From contig NZ_JASSVS010000004.1 of assembly GCF_030250645.1 (NCBI RefSeq), forward strand, positions 248,001 through 312,000: a stretch of DNA of 64,000 nucleotides, given 5' to 3'. Numbering within the stretch: position 1 is the first letter of the stretch; every line of letters starts with the position of its first letter. A program made the translations under genes and the position numbers. The notes under the pieces are model-generated. The model saw nothing but the letters and a program-made list of their open reading frames with translations. It did no database searches and was not told where the DNA came from. Below are positions 39,524-48,870 of the stretch, one piece after another. Origin of the DNA: Marinobacter azerbaijanicus (lineage in GTDB: Bacteria > Pseudomonadota > Gammaproteobacteria > Pseudomonadales > Oleiphilaceae).

Positions 39524-41271
39524 GTGCACAGGAGCTGATTACCAAGCACCTAGATTTGTGGACCGGTGCGGTTACGAAGAGATCCAGCAGTGGCCGGGGG
39601 AGTAATGGCAAGGTTGAGCTGACTGGGGTTGAGAAGCTGCGGGAGTTAATCCTAGAGCTAGCCTTGCGAGGCAAGCTGACGGAACAGCATGCGGGGGATG
39701 AGCCTGCGGAACAACTCATTGAGCGCATAGCAACTCAGAAGGCAAATACCGGAAACGGAAAGCGTGGGACTCCACAGCCTCCAAAGAACGAAACACCAAT
39801 TCCGCAGCCATTTCAGGTTCCTTCTACCTGGGCTTGGGTGCCTCTTCGGGAAACCGGCTTAACTTCTACAGGAAAAACCCCAAGCACTAAGAATGCGAGT
39901 TTTTTTTCTGGCGATATTCCATTTATCGGTCCGGGACAAGTCACAGTTAGGGGAAAGATTACCAAACCCGAAAAATCGTTATCAGAGGAGGGGGCAGCGC
40001 ATACAGAGGAGGCGCTTCCTGGAGATATTCTGACGGTTTGTATTGGAGGTTCAATCGGGAAAACGGCAAAAGTGAGCGAGCGGTGCGGATTCAATCAGCA
40101 GCTGAACAAAATTCGACCGATTCTTGTTGAATCCGATTACCTATTTTTTGCGATAAGCGCTAAGTTTTTTCAAAAGGCTATCCGTGAAAATGCCACCGGT
40201 TCTGCAACTCCCATTATTAACCGTTCAAAATGGGAGTCTATTTGCATACCGCTGGCCCCTTTCGCCGAGCAGAAGCGAATTGTCCAAAAAGTCGATGAAC
40301 TCATGGCCCTCTGCGACCGACTGGAACAGCAAACCAGCGACCAGCTCGAAGCTCACGAAACCCTCGTGGACACCCTGCTCGGCACCCTCACCCAATCCGA
40401 AAACGCCACCGAACTGGCCGACAACTGGACCCGCCTCGCCGCCCACTTCGACACCCTGTTCTCCACCAAGCAGAGCATCGACAAGCTAAAGCAAACCATC
40501 CTGCAACTGGCAGCGATGGGGCGGTTAGTCGAGAAGGGTTCGGGGGATGAGCCTGCCATCGACTTGCTAACCGAAATCCATGCAAGAAAAACGGCGCTTG
40601 CAGGCGAGAAAAGAATCAAGCAGCCAAGAGCACTAACTCAACTGGACAATACACAGCACAGTTACACCGCGCCTGCACACTGGGCCTGGGCTTACTTCCA
40701 GGATATTGCTGATGAAATATCGACCGGACCATTTGGCTCAATGATTCACAAGCATGACTATGTTGTAGGTGGGATTCCTTTGATTAATCCATCTCACATG
40801 GTCAAGGGTCACATCAAAGAAGATTCATCCGTCAGTGTCACCCCGACTAAAGCCGAGGAACTATCCAGCTATCAACTGGCCAAGGGTGACATCGTGATGG
40901 CCAGACGAGGTGAGGTTGGGCGTTGCGCAGTAGTAACAGATAGAGAGACTGGATGGCTATGTGGCACAGGCAGTTTCGTACTGCGGTTTCACCCCGCCAT
41001 TAACAGGCAGTTCATCCTGCTGCTGTTTTCAACGGACACCGTTAGAGATTATCTAACCGGCAATTCCGTCGGAACGACCATGACGAACTTGAATCACGGA
41101 ATCTTGAAGAAAATGCCGGTTGCCTTACCATCTGCAGAAGAGCAAGACCGCATCGTCCAAAAAGTCGATGAACTCATGGCCCTCTGCGACCAACTCAAGG
41201 AACGCCTCAACCAGGCCGGCGAAACCCGCTGCCAGTTGGCCGAGGCGGTTGTAGAGAAAGCACTCACTTAA
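39520..41271 (+). CDS. hsdS: Type I specificity subunit S
   Basis: Sequence-recognition subunit (583 residues) with two target-recognition domains (about 90-250 and 380-545) separated by conserved helices with the near-repeat IVQKVDELMALCD at the end of each half. The two TRD-coding stretches (about 39840-40230 and 40690-41110) are visibly AT-richer than the conserved helices, as expected when TRDs are exchanged between strains. GTG start with GGAGGTG upstream, overlapping the hsdM stop (GTGA). Confidence 0.92.
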   Translation: MSAQELITKHLDLWTGAVTKRSSSGRGSNGKVELTGVEKLRELILELALRGKLTEQHAGDEPAEQLIERIATQKANTGNGKRGTPQPPKNETPIPQPFQVPSTWAWVPLRETGLTSTGKTPSTKNASFFSGDIPFIGPGQVTVRGKITKPEKSLSEEGAAHTEEALPGDILTVCIGGSIGKTAKVSERCGFNQQLNKIRPILVESDYLFFAISAKFFQKAIRENATGSATPIINRSKWESICIPLAPFAEQKRIVQKVDELMALCDRLEQQTSDQLEAHETLVDTLLGTLTQSENATELADNWTRLAAHFDTLFSTKQSIDKLKQTILQLAAMGRLVEKGSGDEPAIDLLTEIHARKTALAGEKRIKQPRALTQLDNTQHSYTAPAHWAWAYFQDIADEISTGPFGSMIHKHDYVVGGIPLINPSHMVKGHIKEDSSVSVTPTKAEELSSYQLAKGDIVMARRGEVGRCAVVTDRETGWLCGTGSFVLRFHPAINRQFILLLFSTDTVRDYLTGNSVGTTMTNLNHGILKKMPVALPSAEEQDRIVQKVDELMALCDQLKERLNQAGETRCQLAEAVVEKALT

Positions 41272-41290
41272 CGAGGAAAGGAAGGCCCGC

Positions 41291-42307
41291 GTGTACCAGA
41301 AGCCATGGCTCAGCTACCAAGAGCAGCTCGAAAAACTGAAAAGCAGAGGCCTTGCTGTCACGGACGAACCAAAGGCACTGGAGTACCTGGAGCGCATCGG
41401 ATATTACCGCCTTAGCGGCTACTGGCACCCGTTTCGAGAACGTTCTGGCCTGTTCTGCCCCATCGGGAAGGGCATCCGGAAAGGCAAAAAGACAAGGGCT
41501 ACCAGCACCGTTCTGGACACCTTTAAACCGGGTTCCTCGTTTGAGGCCGCCGTACACCTCTACGTGTTCGACAAGAAACTCCGTTTGCTCGTACTGGACG
41601 CTCTGGAGCGCATTGAGGTTGCTTTGCGGGTCGATATCGCTCATACACTCGGCAAGTATGATCCCTTTGCCTACCTGAACCCTGAATTGCTATTCGAAGG
41701 TTTCGCCAAAGATGCCGACAGCACGACTGGCCTGCCTCGGCATGTCGACTGGATGAAGAAGCAGGCAACTCAAATCGCCCGCTCTAAAGAAGACTTCATC
41801 AAGCACAACAAGAACAAGTACGGGCACCCTCTACCCATTTGGATTGCCTGTGAGGTTTGGGATTTTAACACTTTGTCGGAGCTTTATGATGGCATGCGCC
41901 TGGACGACCAGGATGCCATCGCCAACAAATACGGCGTTGAGAATGGCCGAACCTTAGCCTCATGGCTACGGAGTCTGAATTACCTTAGAAACGTGTGCGC
42001 TCATCATAGTCGTCTCTGGAATCGCAACGTCATTGACCAGCCCAAAAAACCACCCGAAGGTGTAGTCCCGGACCTTAATAGCGCTTGGAAACCGGGGAAT
42101 GAGCACATTCCGGCGCGGCCATTCCTGTTGCTATGCATCTGCCAGAAGCTGCTAAGCGCCATCAATCCGGCTTCAAGCTGGTGGCAAAGGTTCTCTGATT
42201 TACTCGCGGAGTTCCCGGAAAACGAATCGCTGGGAATTGGCTGGGGTGCTTTTGGCGTAGCGGACGAGTGGGGAGATTGGGAGTGTTTCCCGAAAAGCAG
42301 GCAATAA
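41291..42307 (+). CDS. Abi_2 (AbiD/AbiF-like) HEPN abortive-infection protein
   Basis: Protein of 338 residues of the Abi_2 family, linked to abortive infection. It starts with the family motif MYQKPWLSYQEQLEKLKSRG, followed by YLERIGYYRLSGYW, and has a HEPN-type R-x4-H motif (R233-NVCA-H238) in YLRNVCAHHSRLWNR, typical of predicted RNases. The GTG at 41291 is 20 bp after hsdS with AGGAAAGGAAGG upstream, so it belongs to the type I RM operon. It may kill or arrest the cell when restriction fails; this is inferred from the family. Confidence 0.83.
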   Translation: MYQKPWLSYQEQLEKLKSRGLAVTDEPKALEYLERIGYYRLSGYWHPFRERSGLFCPIGKGIRKGKKTRATSTVLDTFKPGSSFEAAVHLYVFDKKLRLLVLDALERIEVALRVDIAHTLGKYDPFAYLNPELLFEGFAKDADSTTGLPRHVDWMKKQATQIARSKEDFIKHNKNKYGHPLPIWIACEVWDFNTLSELYDGMRLDDQDAIANKYGVENGRTLASWLRSLNYLRNVCAHHSRLWNRNVIDQPKKPPEGVVPDLNSAWKPGNEHIPARPFLLLCICQKLLSAINPASSWWQRFSDLLAEFPENESLGIGWGAFGVADEWGDWECFPKSRQ

Positions 42308-42462
42308 AAAACCCCGCAGCAGCTTCACCGCAAAGCGGATCCACCGATTGGGGCCGTGTTGCGATGAATATTAGACGTGAGAGATAGAATTCTCAAGTGT
42401 GGTTTACCACAAAACACAAAAAATAAACCTCGCAAAATCCTGACAGTGTCAAAAGGCAAGTT

Positions 42463-43554
42463 ATGGCAATCGAACAAGGCATCTGGCGTATTGGCGGCGA
42501 CCAGCCGAAAAAACTAAAACCGGCAGCCCTGGCAGACGAGGCTCTGCTTGAAGACCAGGTTATGAAGGATATCTCAATCCTGAATGCCGATTGGCTACTC
42601 ATCGGCCGACAGGTGCGCACCAGCTACGACAAACTCATCGACCTGCTCGCGATGGATGCCAATGGTTCCGTCATCATCGTTGAACTAAAGCGCAATAAAA
42701 CACCCCGCGATGTGGTGGCACAAACCGTTGACTATGCGTCATGGGTAGCTAATCTATCTGATTCCGACATAGTAGATATCTACCTTAATTTTGCCCAAAC
42801 CTACAAACTGGAACACCAGACGCTCGACGAGGCTTTCGCAACGAAGTTCCGAACACCACTCTCGGATATCACTATCAATGACAGCCATCAAATGGTCGTG
42901 GTCGCGACCTCCCTCGACGCCAGTTCAGAACGTATCATCAACTACCTAAACGAGTATGCTCAGATATCCATCAATGCACTCTTTTTCGCCGCCTTTGAGG
43001 ACAATGGACAGCAGTATTTGAGCCGCGCCTGGATGATTGATCCGGATGAAAACCAGGAACGCGCTGTAACCAAAGGCAAGAAGGAACCCTGGAATGGCGA
43101 GTTCTATGTCTCTTTCGGCGACAACCGGCCATGGGAACTGGCACGCGAGCTTGGCTTCATTGCTGGCGGAGGTGCGGACTGGTACTCCAAAACCCTCTCA
43201 ATGCTGTCTGAGGGCGATCGGTTTTGGGTCAATATCCCCAAAACCGGTTACGTGGGTGTCGGCATTGTCACAGGTGAACGGGAACGGGCCGACCAACACC
43301 GGTTCGAGACACCCGACGGACTGAAAACCATCCCAGAGATGGATACCAGTGGGCCCTACGCCCACTTGGTCCATGACGTGGACGACGAAGCAGCAGAATA
43401 TCTTGTTCCCGTTCGCTGGTTGCACACCGTTCCCAAGGAGAGTGCATTTAGCGAAGTCGGCCTTTTCGGAAACCAGAATACAGTTTGCAAACCGACGACG
43501 CCGAAGTGGAGCCACACCGTTAACCGTCTAAAGAGCGCATGGAACATCTTCTAA
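42463..43554 (+). CDS. NucS-like PD-(D/E)XK nuclease-domain protein
   Basis: Protein of 363 residues whose N-terminal half carries a DUF91/NucS-like nuclease core: D60 in LIDLLAMD and E74-L-K76 in VIIVELKRNKTPRDV, followed by QTVDYASWV. The C-terminal half (about 215-363) contains a small beta-rich region (DRFWVNIPKTGYVGVGIVTGE) of unclear type, perhaps a modified-base or nucleic-acid binding module. It lies 155 bp after the Abi_2 gene, in the same direction, at the right end of the defence block. Role in defence or DNA repair is inferred from context. Confidence 0.68.
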   Translation: MAIEQGIWRIGGDQPKKLKPAALADEALLEDQVMKDISILNADWLLIGRQVRTSYDKLIDLLAMDANGSVIIVELKRNKTPRDVVAQTVDYASWVANLSDSDIVDIYLNFAQTYKLEHQTLDEAFATKFRTPLSDITINDSHQMVVVATSLDASSERIINYLNEYAQISINALFFAAFEDNGQQYLSRAWMIDPDENQERAVTKGKKEPWNGEFYVSFGDNRPWELARELGFIAGGGADWYSKTLSMLSEGDRFWVNIPKTGYVGVGIVTGERERADQHRFETPDGLKTIPEMDTSGPYAHLVHDVDDEAAEYLVPVRWLHTVPKESAFSEVGLFGNQNTVCKPTTPKWSHTVNRLKSAWNIF

Positions 43555-43618
43555 TGGCCTGTCGGGGCTCACTTCCACCTCCGAAGGTTGCCCAGCCCTA
43601 GTCGTCCTGGGCTGGCCT

Positions 43619-43649
43619 ATGAGCCGAATATTACCCATATTCGGCTCAT
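43619..43649. repeat. Perfect 13-bp hairpin
   Basis: ATGAGCCGAATAT (43619-43631) and its exact reverse complement (43637-43649) flank a five-base loop. It lies downstream of both the nuclease gene (plus) and the arc/ArfA-like transcript (minus). No T-run follows on either strand, so it may stabilise mRNA 3' ends rather than terminate. The rest of 43555-43781 shows nothing else. Confidence 0.7.
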
Positions 43650-43781
43650 GTGGGACTGAGCGGGCGCTGGCGCTGGAGGAACGGCAATCAGTGCGGTTCT
43701 ATTTCTTGAGTGCAGCCACCATGGCCCACCAAAGAGTCAACCGGGTATTGATCAAACCGAAGACTTCCGTAAAACAGCCCT

Positions 43782-43937
43782 TCAGGCAGCCTTGCGGAAA
43801 TCCTCGATTCGTACGGTTTTATCACGCTTGCGCTTGTACTTGCTTTTGTCTTCCACCACCCGCATCTGGTACTTCGGGGTTTTCAGTTCGCGCTGAATAG
43901 CGCTGTGTTGTGTGGGCTTCGCCCGCTTCTTCGCCAT
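43782..43937 (-). CDS. Small basic ArfA-like protein
   Basis: A 51-residue gene, too short for routine calling. It starts MAKKRAKPTQHSAIQREL, with GGGAG nine bases upstream of the ATG, and continues KTPKYQMRVVEDKSKYKRKRD. The pattern Ala-Ile-x-x-x-Leu, Pro-x-[Tyr/Phe]-x-x-Arg-Val-Val and a Lys-rich Tyr-x-Arg-Lys end recalls alternative ribosome-rescue factor ArfA, which recruits RF2 to stalled ribosomes. The canonical GKGSY is here DKSKY, so the match is partial. It lies 52 bp after arcC and could share its transcript. Confidence 0.6.
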   Translation of the reverse strand: MAKKRAKPTQHSAIQRELKTPKYQMRVVEDKSKYKRKRDKTVRIEDFRKAA

Positions 43938-43989
43938 AGTGGATATCTCCCTGGTTGGCTGTACATTACCAAGGTGATTATACCACGCC

Positions 43990-44895
43990 CTACCTCACAA
44001 CACAGGTACCTGCCCTGCGCTCAAGAATCGCCAGCGCATCCTCCAGCTTACCAATGCCACTGATACCACCGCTTTCGGCGAAGTTGCCGGCGGCAGCCAT
44101 TTTGGGCCCCATGGAGCCGGCTGGCAGGTCCAGCTTGCGGGCTTCATCAAGGGTCAGCTCATGGATGGGTGTGGCGGTGTCCTTGCCAAAATCGCGATAG
44201 ATGGCGTCCACATCGGTGAGAAGAAGTAGGGCATCGGCACCCAACTGGCTAGCCAGTAATGCACTGGCGGCATCCTTGTCGATAACCGCTTCGATGCCAA
44301 TCATGCTGCCGTCATCCCGGCGAAGAATGGGGATACCGCCCCCTCCTGCGCAGACCACCACAACACCCTGCTCCAGCAGCAGTTGCAGCACCCGCATATC
44401 GGGTATCTCCAAGGGCTTGGGCGAAGGTACCACCCGCCGCCACTTGTCACCATCCCGGGCGATGTGCCAGCCGGCGGCTTCGGCTTTGGTCTCGGCCTCT
44501 TCCTTGTCATACACCGGCCCGACAAATTTCGTGGGTTTTTTGAAGGCGGGGTCGTCCTTGTCCACCAGAACCTGGGTCAGCAGGGTTGCCACTGGCCGGT
44601 CATGATCCAGGGCATTCTCCAGCTCCTGCTCGATGATATAGCCAATCATGCCTTCTGTTTCCGCGCCCAGTACGTCCAGCGGATAGGCCTCGTCAGGTTT
44701 GTAGGCAGCGCCCTGCAGTGCCAGCAGGCCTACCTGGGGGCCGTTGCCATGGGTGACGACCAGCTGGTGACCTGCCCGGACAATTTCGGCCAGTGATTCT
44801 GCGGCGATTTTCACGTTGGTGCGCTGGGCCTCGGCGGTCAGGGGCTCACCGCGCCGTAACAGGGCATTGCCGCCCAGTGCTGCTACCACAAGCAT
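43990..44895 (-). CDS. arcC: Carbamate kinase
   Basis: Last step of the arginine deiminase pathway: carbamoyl phosphate plus ADP gives ATP, CO2 and ammonia. The 301-residue protein has the amino-acid-kinase motifs VVAALGGNALLRRGEPLT, VVTHGNGPQVGLLALQ, VVCAGGGGIP and DALLLLTDVDAIYRDFG. It follows arcB by 14 bp in the minus-strand operon arcD-arcA-arcB-arcC. Confidence 0.95.
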   Translation of the reverse strand: MLVVAALGGNALLRRGEPLTAEAQRTNVKIAAESLAEIVRAGHQLVVTHGNGPQVGLLALQGAAYKPDEAYPLDVLGAETEGMIGYIIEQELENALDHDRPVATLLTQVLVDKDDPAFKKPTKFVGPVYDKEEAETKAEAAGWHIARDGDKWRRVVPSPKPLEIPDMRVLQLLLEQGVVVVCAGGGGIPILRRDDGSMIGIEAVIDKDAASALLASQLGADALLLLTDVDAIYRDFGKDTATPIHELTLDEARKLDLPAGSMGPKMAAAGNFAESGGISGIGKLEDALAILERRAGTCVVR

Positions 44896-44909
44896 GTCGA
44901 TCTCCTTAT

Positions 44910-45911
44910 CTAGTTTCCAAGAGTGGCAACGAGCACCGCCTTGATGGTGTGCATCCGGTTTTCCGCCTGATCAAACACGATGGAAGCAGGACTTTCGAAC
45001 ACCTCGTCGGTGACCTCCATGGCGTCGATGCCAAACTCCGACTGTATTTCCTTGCCCGCCGTTGTTTCGGTGTTATGGAAGGCCGGGAGGCAATGCATGA
45101 ACCTGGCGCGGGGGTTGCCGGTTTTCTCCATCAGGGCAGCATTGACCTGGTAGGGCTGCAACAGTTTGATCCGCTCTGCCCACTTCTCCTTGGGCTCGCC
45201 CATGGACACCCACACGTCAGTGTAGACAAAATCCACACCCGCAACCGCAGCATCAGTGTCTTCCGTGATCATAATCCGGGCGCCGGTACCGGTGGCAAGG
45301 GTCTGCGCTTCCTTCTGAATCGCGTCGCTGGGCCAGCAGGCTTTGGGCGCACACAGGCGTACGTCCATTCCCATTTTGGCGCCGCCGATCAGCAGGCTGT
45401 CACCCATGTTATTGGCAGCGTCCCCGATGAACACAAAGGCCACATCCCGCAGCGGCTTTTCCACGTTCTCCTGCATGGTCAGGAAATCCGCCAGTATCTG
45501 AGTGGGATGGAATTCGTTGGTCAGCCCGTTGTAAACGGGCACGCCGGCGTATTGCGCCAGTTCTTCGACCACAGCCTGGCCAAAGCCCCGGTATTCGATG
45601 GCATCGTAAACGCGGCCAAGCACCCGGGCGGTATCCTTCACCGACTCCTTGTGGCCGATATGGGTGCCGGTCGGCCCCAGATAGGTGACCCGGGCACCCT
45701 GGTCGAACGCCGCAACCTCAAACCCCACTCTGGTTCGGGTGGAGTTCTTTTCAAAGATCAGCGCAATGTCTTTGCCCTGCAGCTTTGGCACTTCGGTACC
45801 GACGTACTTGGCGGTTTTCAGGTCGGCGGAAAGCTTGAGCAAAAAACTGATTTCCCGCGGCGTAAAGTCCCGCAGGGTCAGGAAATTCCGGTTCTTGAGA
45901 TTGAAAGCCAT
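44910..45911 (-). CDS. arcB: Ornithine carbamoyltransferase, catabolic
   Basis: Converts citrulline and phosphate to ornithine and carbamoyl phosphate in the ADI pathway. The 333-residue protein contains the carbamoyl-phosphate loop [29 protein letters not shown], the [12 protein letters not shown] motif and the ornithine-side [10 protein letters not shown]. Location between arcA and arcC makes the catabolic role (ArcB) more likely than the biosynthetic ArgF. Confidence 0.94.
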   Translation of the reverse strand: MAFNLKNRNFLTLRDFTPREISFLLKLSADLKTAKYVGTEVPKLQGKDIALIFEKNSTRTRVGFEVAAFDQGARVTYLGPTGTHIGHKESVKDTARVLGRVYDAIEYRGFGQAVVEELAQYAGVPVYNGLTNEFHPTQILADFLTMQENVEKPLRDVAFVFIGDAANNMGDSLLIGGAKMGMDVRLCAPKACWPSDAIQKEAQTLATGTGARIMITEDTDAAVAGVDFVYTDVWVSMGEPKEKWAERIKLLQPYQVNAALMEKTGNPRARFMHCLPAFHNTETTAGKEIQSEFGIDAMEVTDEVFESPASIVFDQAENRMHTIKAVLVATLGN

Positions 45912-45929
45912 GGTTCTGCTCCTTCCTTG

Positions 45930-47159
45930 TCAGACTGCGTCTCTTATTGTCGGGCAGCTCATGCAGCGCCCACCGCCCCGGCCCCGGCCAAGTTCCGCAC
46001 CAGGGATGGCGAGAACCTCTATGCCCGCAGCTTCCAGGGCGGCATTGGTGTCGTCATTGCGGTCATAACCAATGACGACACCCGGGCTCAGTGCCAGCAC
46101 GTTGTTGCCATCGTTCCATTGTTCCCGCTCCCGCTCGGCGGGCGTATCGCCACCGGTTGCGACCACTTCCAGAGAGGGATAACCCAGCACCTCCGCCACA
46201 ACGTCAAACAAAGGGCGGGGATCCTGGTGAAACGACAGGTGCTTGCCGTCCTTGCCCGGCCCAAGGTCGTAGCACACCACTTGGTCGGCCACTTCCTTGA
46301 AGCTGGTCACCACATTGCCGCCACAGAAGGTAAACACCGTATCCAGGTGCATGGCCGAGCGGGTTTTGGGTATCTGGCACGCGATCACTCGCTCTGCAGC
46401 GCCACTGGCAAAAAGCGCCCTGGCCAGCTGGCCGATGGCTTGCGGGGATGACCGCTCCCCCATTCCAACCAGCACCACGCCATTACCCACCGGCATCACG
46501 TCACCCCCTTCCAGAGTCGCCAGGGCGTGGTCTTCAAGAGGGTTGCCCCAATGCACATTGACTTTGCCGGAGAACTTCGGATGGAACCGGTAAATTGCGC
46601 TCATCAGTAGCGTTTCCGGTTTTCGCGCGGCCCAGTACATCGGGTTCAGGGTGACACCGCCATAGATCCATGCGCTGTTATCCCGGGTGAACAGGAAGTT
46701 TGGTAGCGGCGGCAGCACGAAGCCGTGATACCCCAGATGATTGCCAAACAGCCCTGACGGATCGAAAGGCAGATCACCGACTTCCAGTCCGCCGATCAGG
46801 AACTCTGCCAGGACCTGGCCGGGAAGCTCGTCCATCCAGGCACGTAGATCAGACACCATGCCAACCCCGATATGGTTCCAGGTAATCCGGTTGTCCAGAA
46901 TCCAGGCCCGTGCTTCGGGGATATCAAGGGTTTCTGCCAGCAGTTCGTTAACGTCAAGCACGTCTACGCCCCGGGCGCGCATGATCCCCGCGAAGACGTC
47001 GTGGTCTTTCTGGGCCTGCTTGACCCAGAATACGTCGTCAAACAGCAAAGCATCGCAGTTAGTGGGAGTCAGCCTGCGGTGGGCCAGTCCCGGGCGGCAG
47101 ACGATGACCTGCCGCAGGGTACCGGTTTCGGAGTGAACTCCAAGTGTTTGTTCAGCCAT
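45930..47159 (-). CDS. arcA: Arginine deiminase
   Basis: Hydrolyses arginine to citrulline and ammonia. The 409-residue protein shows [27 protein letters not shown]-like [15 protein letters not shown], catalytic His in [11 protein letters not shown] and the nucleophilic cysteine near the C-terminus in [17 protein letters not shown]. Preceded by the transporter gene (23-bp gap) and followed by arcB (18-bp gap). Confidence 0.96.
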   Translation of the reverse strand: MAEQTLGVHSETGTLRQVIVCRPGLAHRRLTPTNCDALLFDDVFWVKQAQKDHDVFAGIMRARGVDVLDVNELLAETLDIPEARAWILDNRITWNHIGVGMVSDLRAWMDELPGQVLAEFLIGGLEVGDLPFDPSGLFGNHLGYHGFVLPPLPNFLFTRDNSAWIYGGVTLNPMYWAARKPETLLMSAIYRFHPKFSGKVNVHWGNPLEDHALATLEGGDVMPVGNGVVLVGMGERSSPQAIGQLARALFASGAAERVIACQIPKTRSAMHLDTVFTFCGGNVVTSFKEVADQVVCYDLGPGKDGKHLSFHQDPRPLFDVVAEVLGYPSLEVVATGGDTPAEREREQWNDGNNVLALSPGVVIGYDRNDDTNAALEAAGIEVLAIPGAELGRGRGGGRCMSCPTIRDAV

Positions 47160-47182
47160 GTCGCATGTTCCTTTGCTCTGGA

Positions 47183-48628
47183 TTACAGAAAAGCGCCGAT
47201 ACTGATCACCACACTGATGAAAACAGTGAGAATCAGTAACAGGGGCCAGATGAATGCCAACCAGCGGTCGTAAGAAACACGGCCTATAGCGAGGCCGCCA
47301 ACCACCACGGCAAAGGTCGGGTTAATCAGGTTTACCAGGCCGTTGGCTGACTGATAGGCGGTCACCACCAGGTCACGCCCCACGTTGGCAAAGTCCGCCA
47401 GCGGCGCAAGGATCGGCATGGAGAGTACCGCCAGGCCGGATGAAGAGGGCACGAAGAAGCTCATACCCACCTCGATCCAGAACATGAGGTTGATAAAGGC
47501 CAGTTCCGGCAATCCTCCCAGGGTGGTTTCCGCACTGTGCAGAATGGTATCGGCAATCATGCCCTGCTCCATGATCACCACAATGCCCCGGGCAAGTCCG
47601 ACGACCAGGGCCACGCCGAGCAGATCCCGCGCGCCGTCAACAAAGCTGCTGGTCAGCTTTTTCTCGCCCAAGCGGGCGATGATGCCGATCACAATGGCAG
47701 CACCAAAGAACAGGGCTCCCATTCTGGCCATCCACCAGCCCTGGGAAGACACTCCCCAGATCATCACGATGAAGGTGAGCGCGAATATGATCAGGGCAAT
47801 TTTCTGGGTACCGGTGAGTTCGAAATCTTCCAGCTCATCATGGCCCTTGAGGAAAAGCTTGCGATGCGCATCCCTCTGTTTGGCAACCACTGAGCGGGAC
47901 GGATCCGCCTTGACCCGGTGGGCGTAGCGCATAACGTAAGCCGCACAGATAATGAGGCCTCCCACAAGAAGCACAAATCGCAGCACAATGCCGTCAGTAA
48001 AAGGAATTTCAGCGGCGTTGGCCGCAATCACGGTTGCAAAGGGGTTGATAGTCGATCCCAGTACGCCGATACCGGCACCCACCAGAATGATGGCGACCCC
48101 GGTAACAGCGTCATACCCTGCCGAGATGATCACCGGAATCAGAATGGCATAGAAAGCCAGGGTCTCCTCTGCCATGCCGTAGGTGGTACCCCCGAGTGCG
48201 AACAACGTCATGAGTATCGGAATCATCCATATCTCTCGCCCTTCCAGTCGATGCATGGCACTGCGGATGCCCGTGTCGATGGCACCGGTGGCGTTCATCA
48301 CCCCCAGAAATCCCCCGAGAAAAAGGATGAACAGGGCCACATCAATGGCATTGGCAGCATAGCTGTCCGGGTCGTAAAAGCCCGCTGTGGGCGCCAGCAT
48401 CACATCAACAAAGCCCTGCGGGTTCGGGTCGACGGTCTGATAGGTGCCGGGTACGGCAACTTCCCGCCCTACTTCTTCGTTCATTGAGCGATCATACTGC
48501 CCCGCTGGAATAATCCAGGTTAACGCTGCGACCAGAATGATCAGCAGGAACAGGATGGTGTAGGCGGTAGGAAATCGTGTTGCCAGATCTTCTTCAGGGT
48601 TCGATGAGGGGAGGTTTTCATCAGTCAC
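47183..48628 (-). CDS. YfcC-type arginine/ornithine transporter (ArcD-like)
   Basis: Membrane protein of 481 residues with about a dozen helices (for example [22 protein letters not shown] and [20 protein letters not shown]) of the YfcC/C4-dicarboxylate anaerobic carrier superfamily. Members in arc operons act as arginine/ornithine exchangers, here inferred from position as the first gene before arcA. The GTG at 48628 has AGGAG seven bases upstream and gives [10 protein letters not shown]; an ATG at 48646 has no ribosome-binding site. An ANR/FNR-type box lies 80 bp upstream. Confidence 0.85.
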   Translation of the reverse strand: MTDENLPSSNPEEDLATRFPTAYTILFLLIILVAALTWIIPAGQYDRSMNEEVGREVAVPGTYQTVDPNPQGFVDVMLAPTAGFYDPDSYAANAIDVALFILFLGGFLGVMNATGAIDTGIRSAMHRLEGREIWMIPILMTLFALGGTTYGMAEETLAFYAILIPVIISAGYDAVTGVAIILVGAGIGVLGSTINPFATVIAANAAEIPFTDGIVLRFVLLVGGLIICAAYVMRYAHRVKADPSRSVVAKQRDAHRKLFLKGHDELEDFELTGTQKIALIIFALTFIVMIWGVSSQGWWMARMGALFFGAAIVIGIIARLGEKKLTSSFVDGARDLLGVALVVGLARGIVVIMEQGMIADTILHSAETTLGGLPELAFINLMFWIEVGMSFFVPSSSGLAVLSMPILAPLADFANVGRDLVVTAYQSANGLVNLINPTFAVVVGGLAIGRVSYDRWLAFIWPLLLILTVFISVVISIGAFL

Positions 48629-48679
48629 GTGGCGTCTCCTGTCCATAGTGGCTTACTGATGGTGCTGTCCATCATTCCA

Positions 48680-48721
48680 AGTATGAACCTCGAAGGCAGT
48701 ATGGAAAGTGATCAGAATCAA
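48680..48721 (-). promoter_or_regulatory. ANR/FNR-dependent promoter of the arc operon
   Basis: GTGAT-CAGA-ATCAA (48708-48721) matches the FNR/ANR palindrome TTGAT-N4-ATCAA at nine of ten positions. On the minus strand a -10-like CATACT lies at 48680-48685, so a start near 48673 would place the box centre at about -41.5, the class II position. Oxygen-controlled induction of arc genes by ANR is established in Pseudomonas. Confidence 0.75.
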
Positions 48722-48870
48722 CTCCGCATGAGCCAGATATTGCCACTACTACCTATCCGCACATCTGCTGAGATAACAACGCGTAGATTTGCGTTTAGTA
48801 TTCGCGGGAACCAGACTGGTTCGCATCATTTGTGCCGCCGCCCCCAGCAACACGCATTCAGGAAACCACC

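Noticed and set aside
29884..43649. Genomic-island attachment repeat of the tRNA-Phe 3' end
   Set aside because: No second copy of the tRNA 3' end and no integrase gene found, so island borders are not claimed.
44793..46451. 552-codon plus-strand frame opposite arcB-arcA
   Set aside because: Shadow of two clear arc genes.
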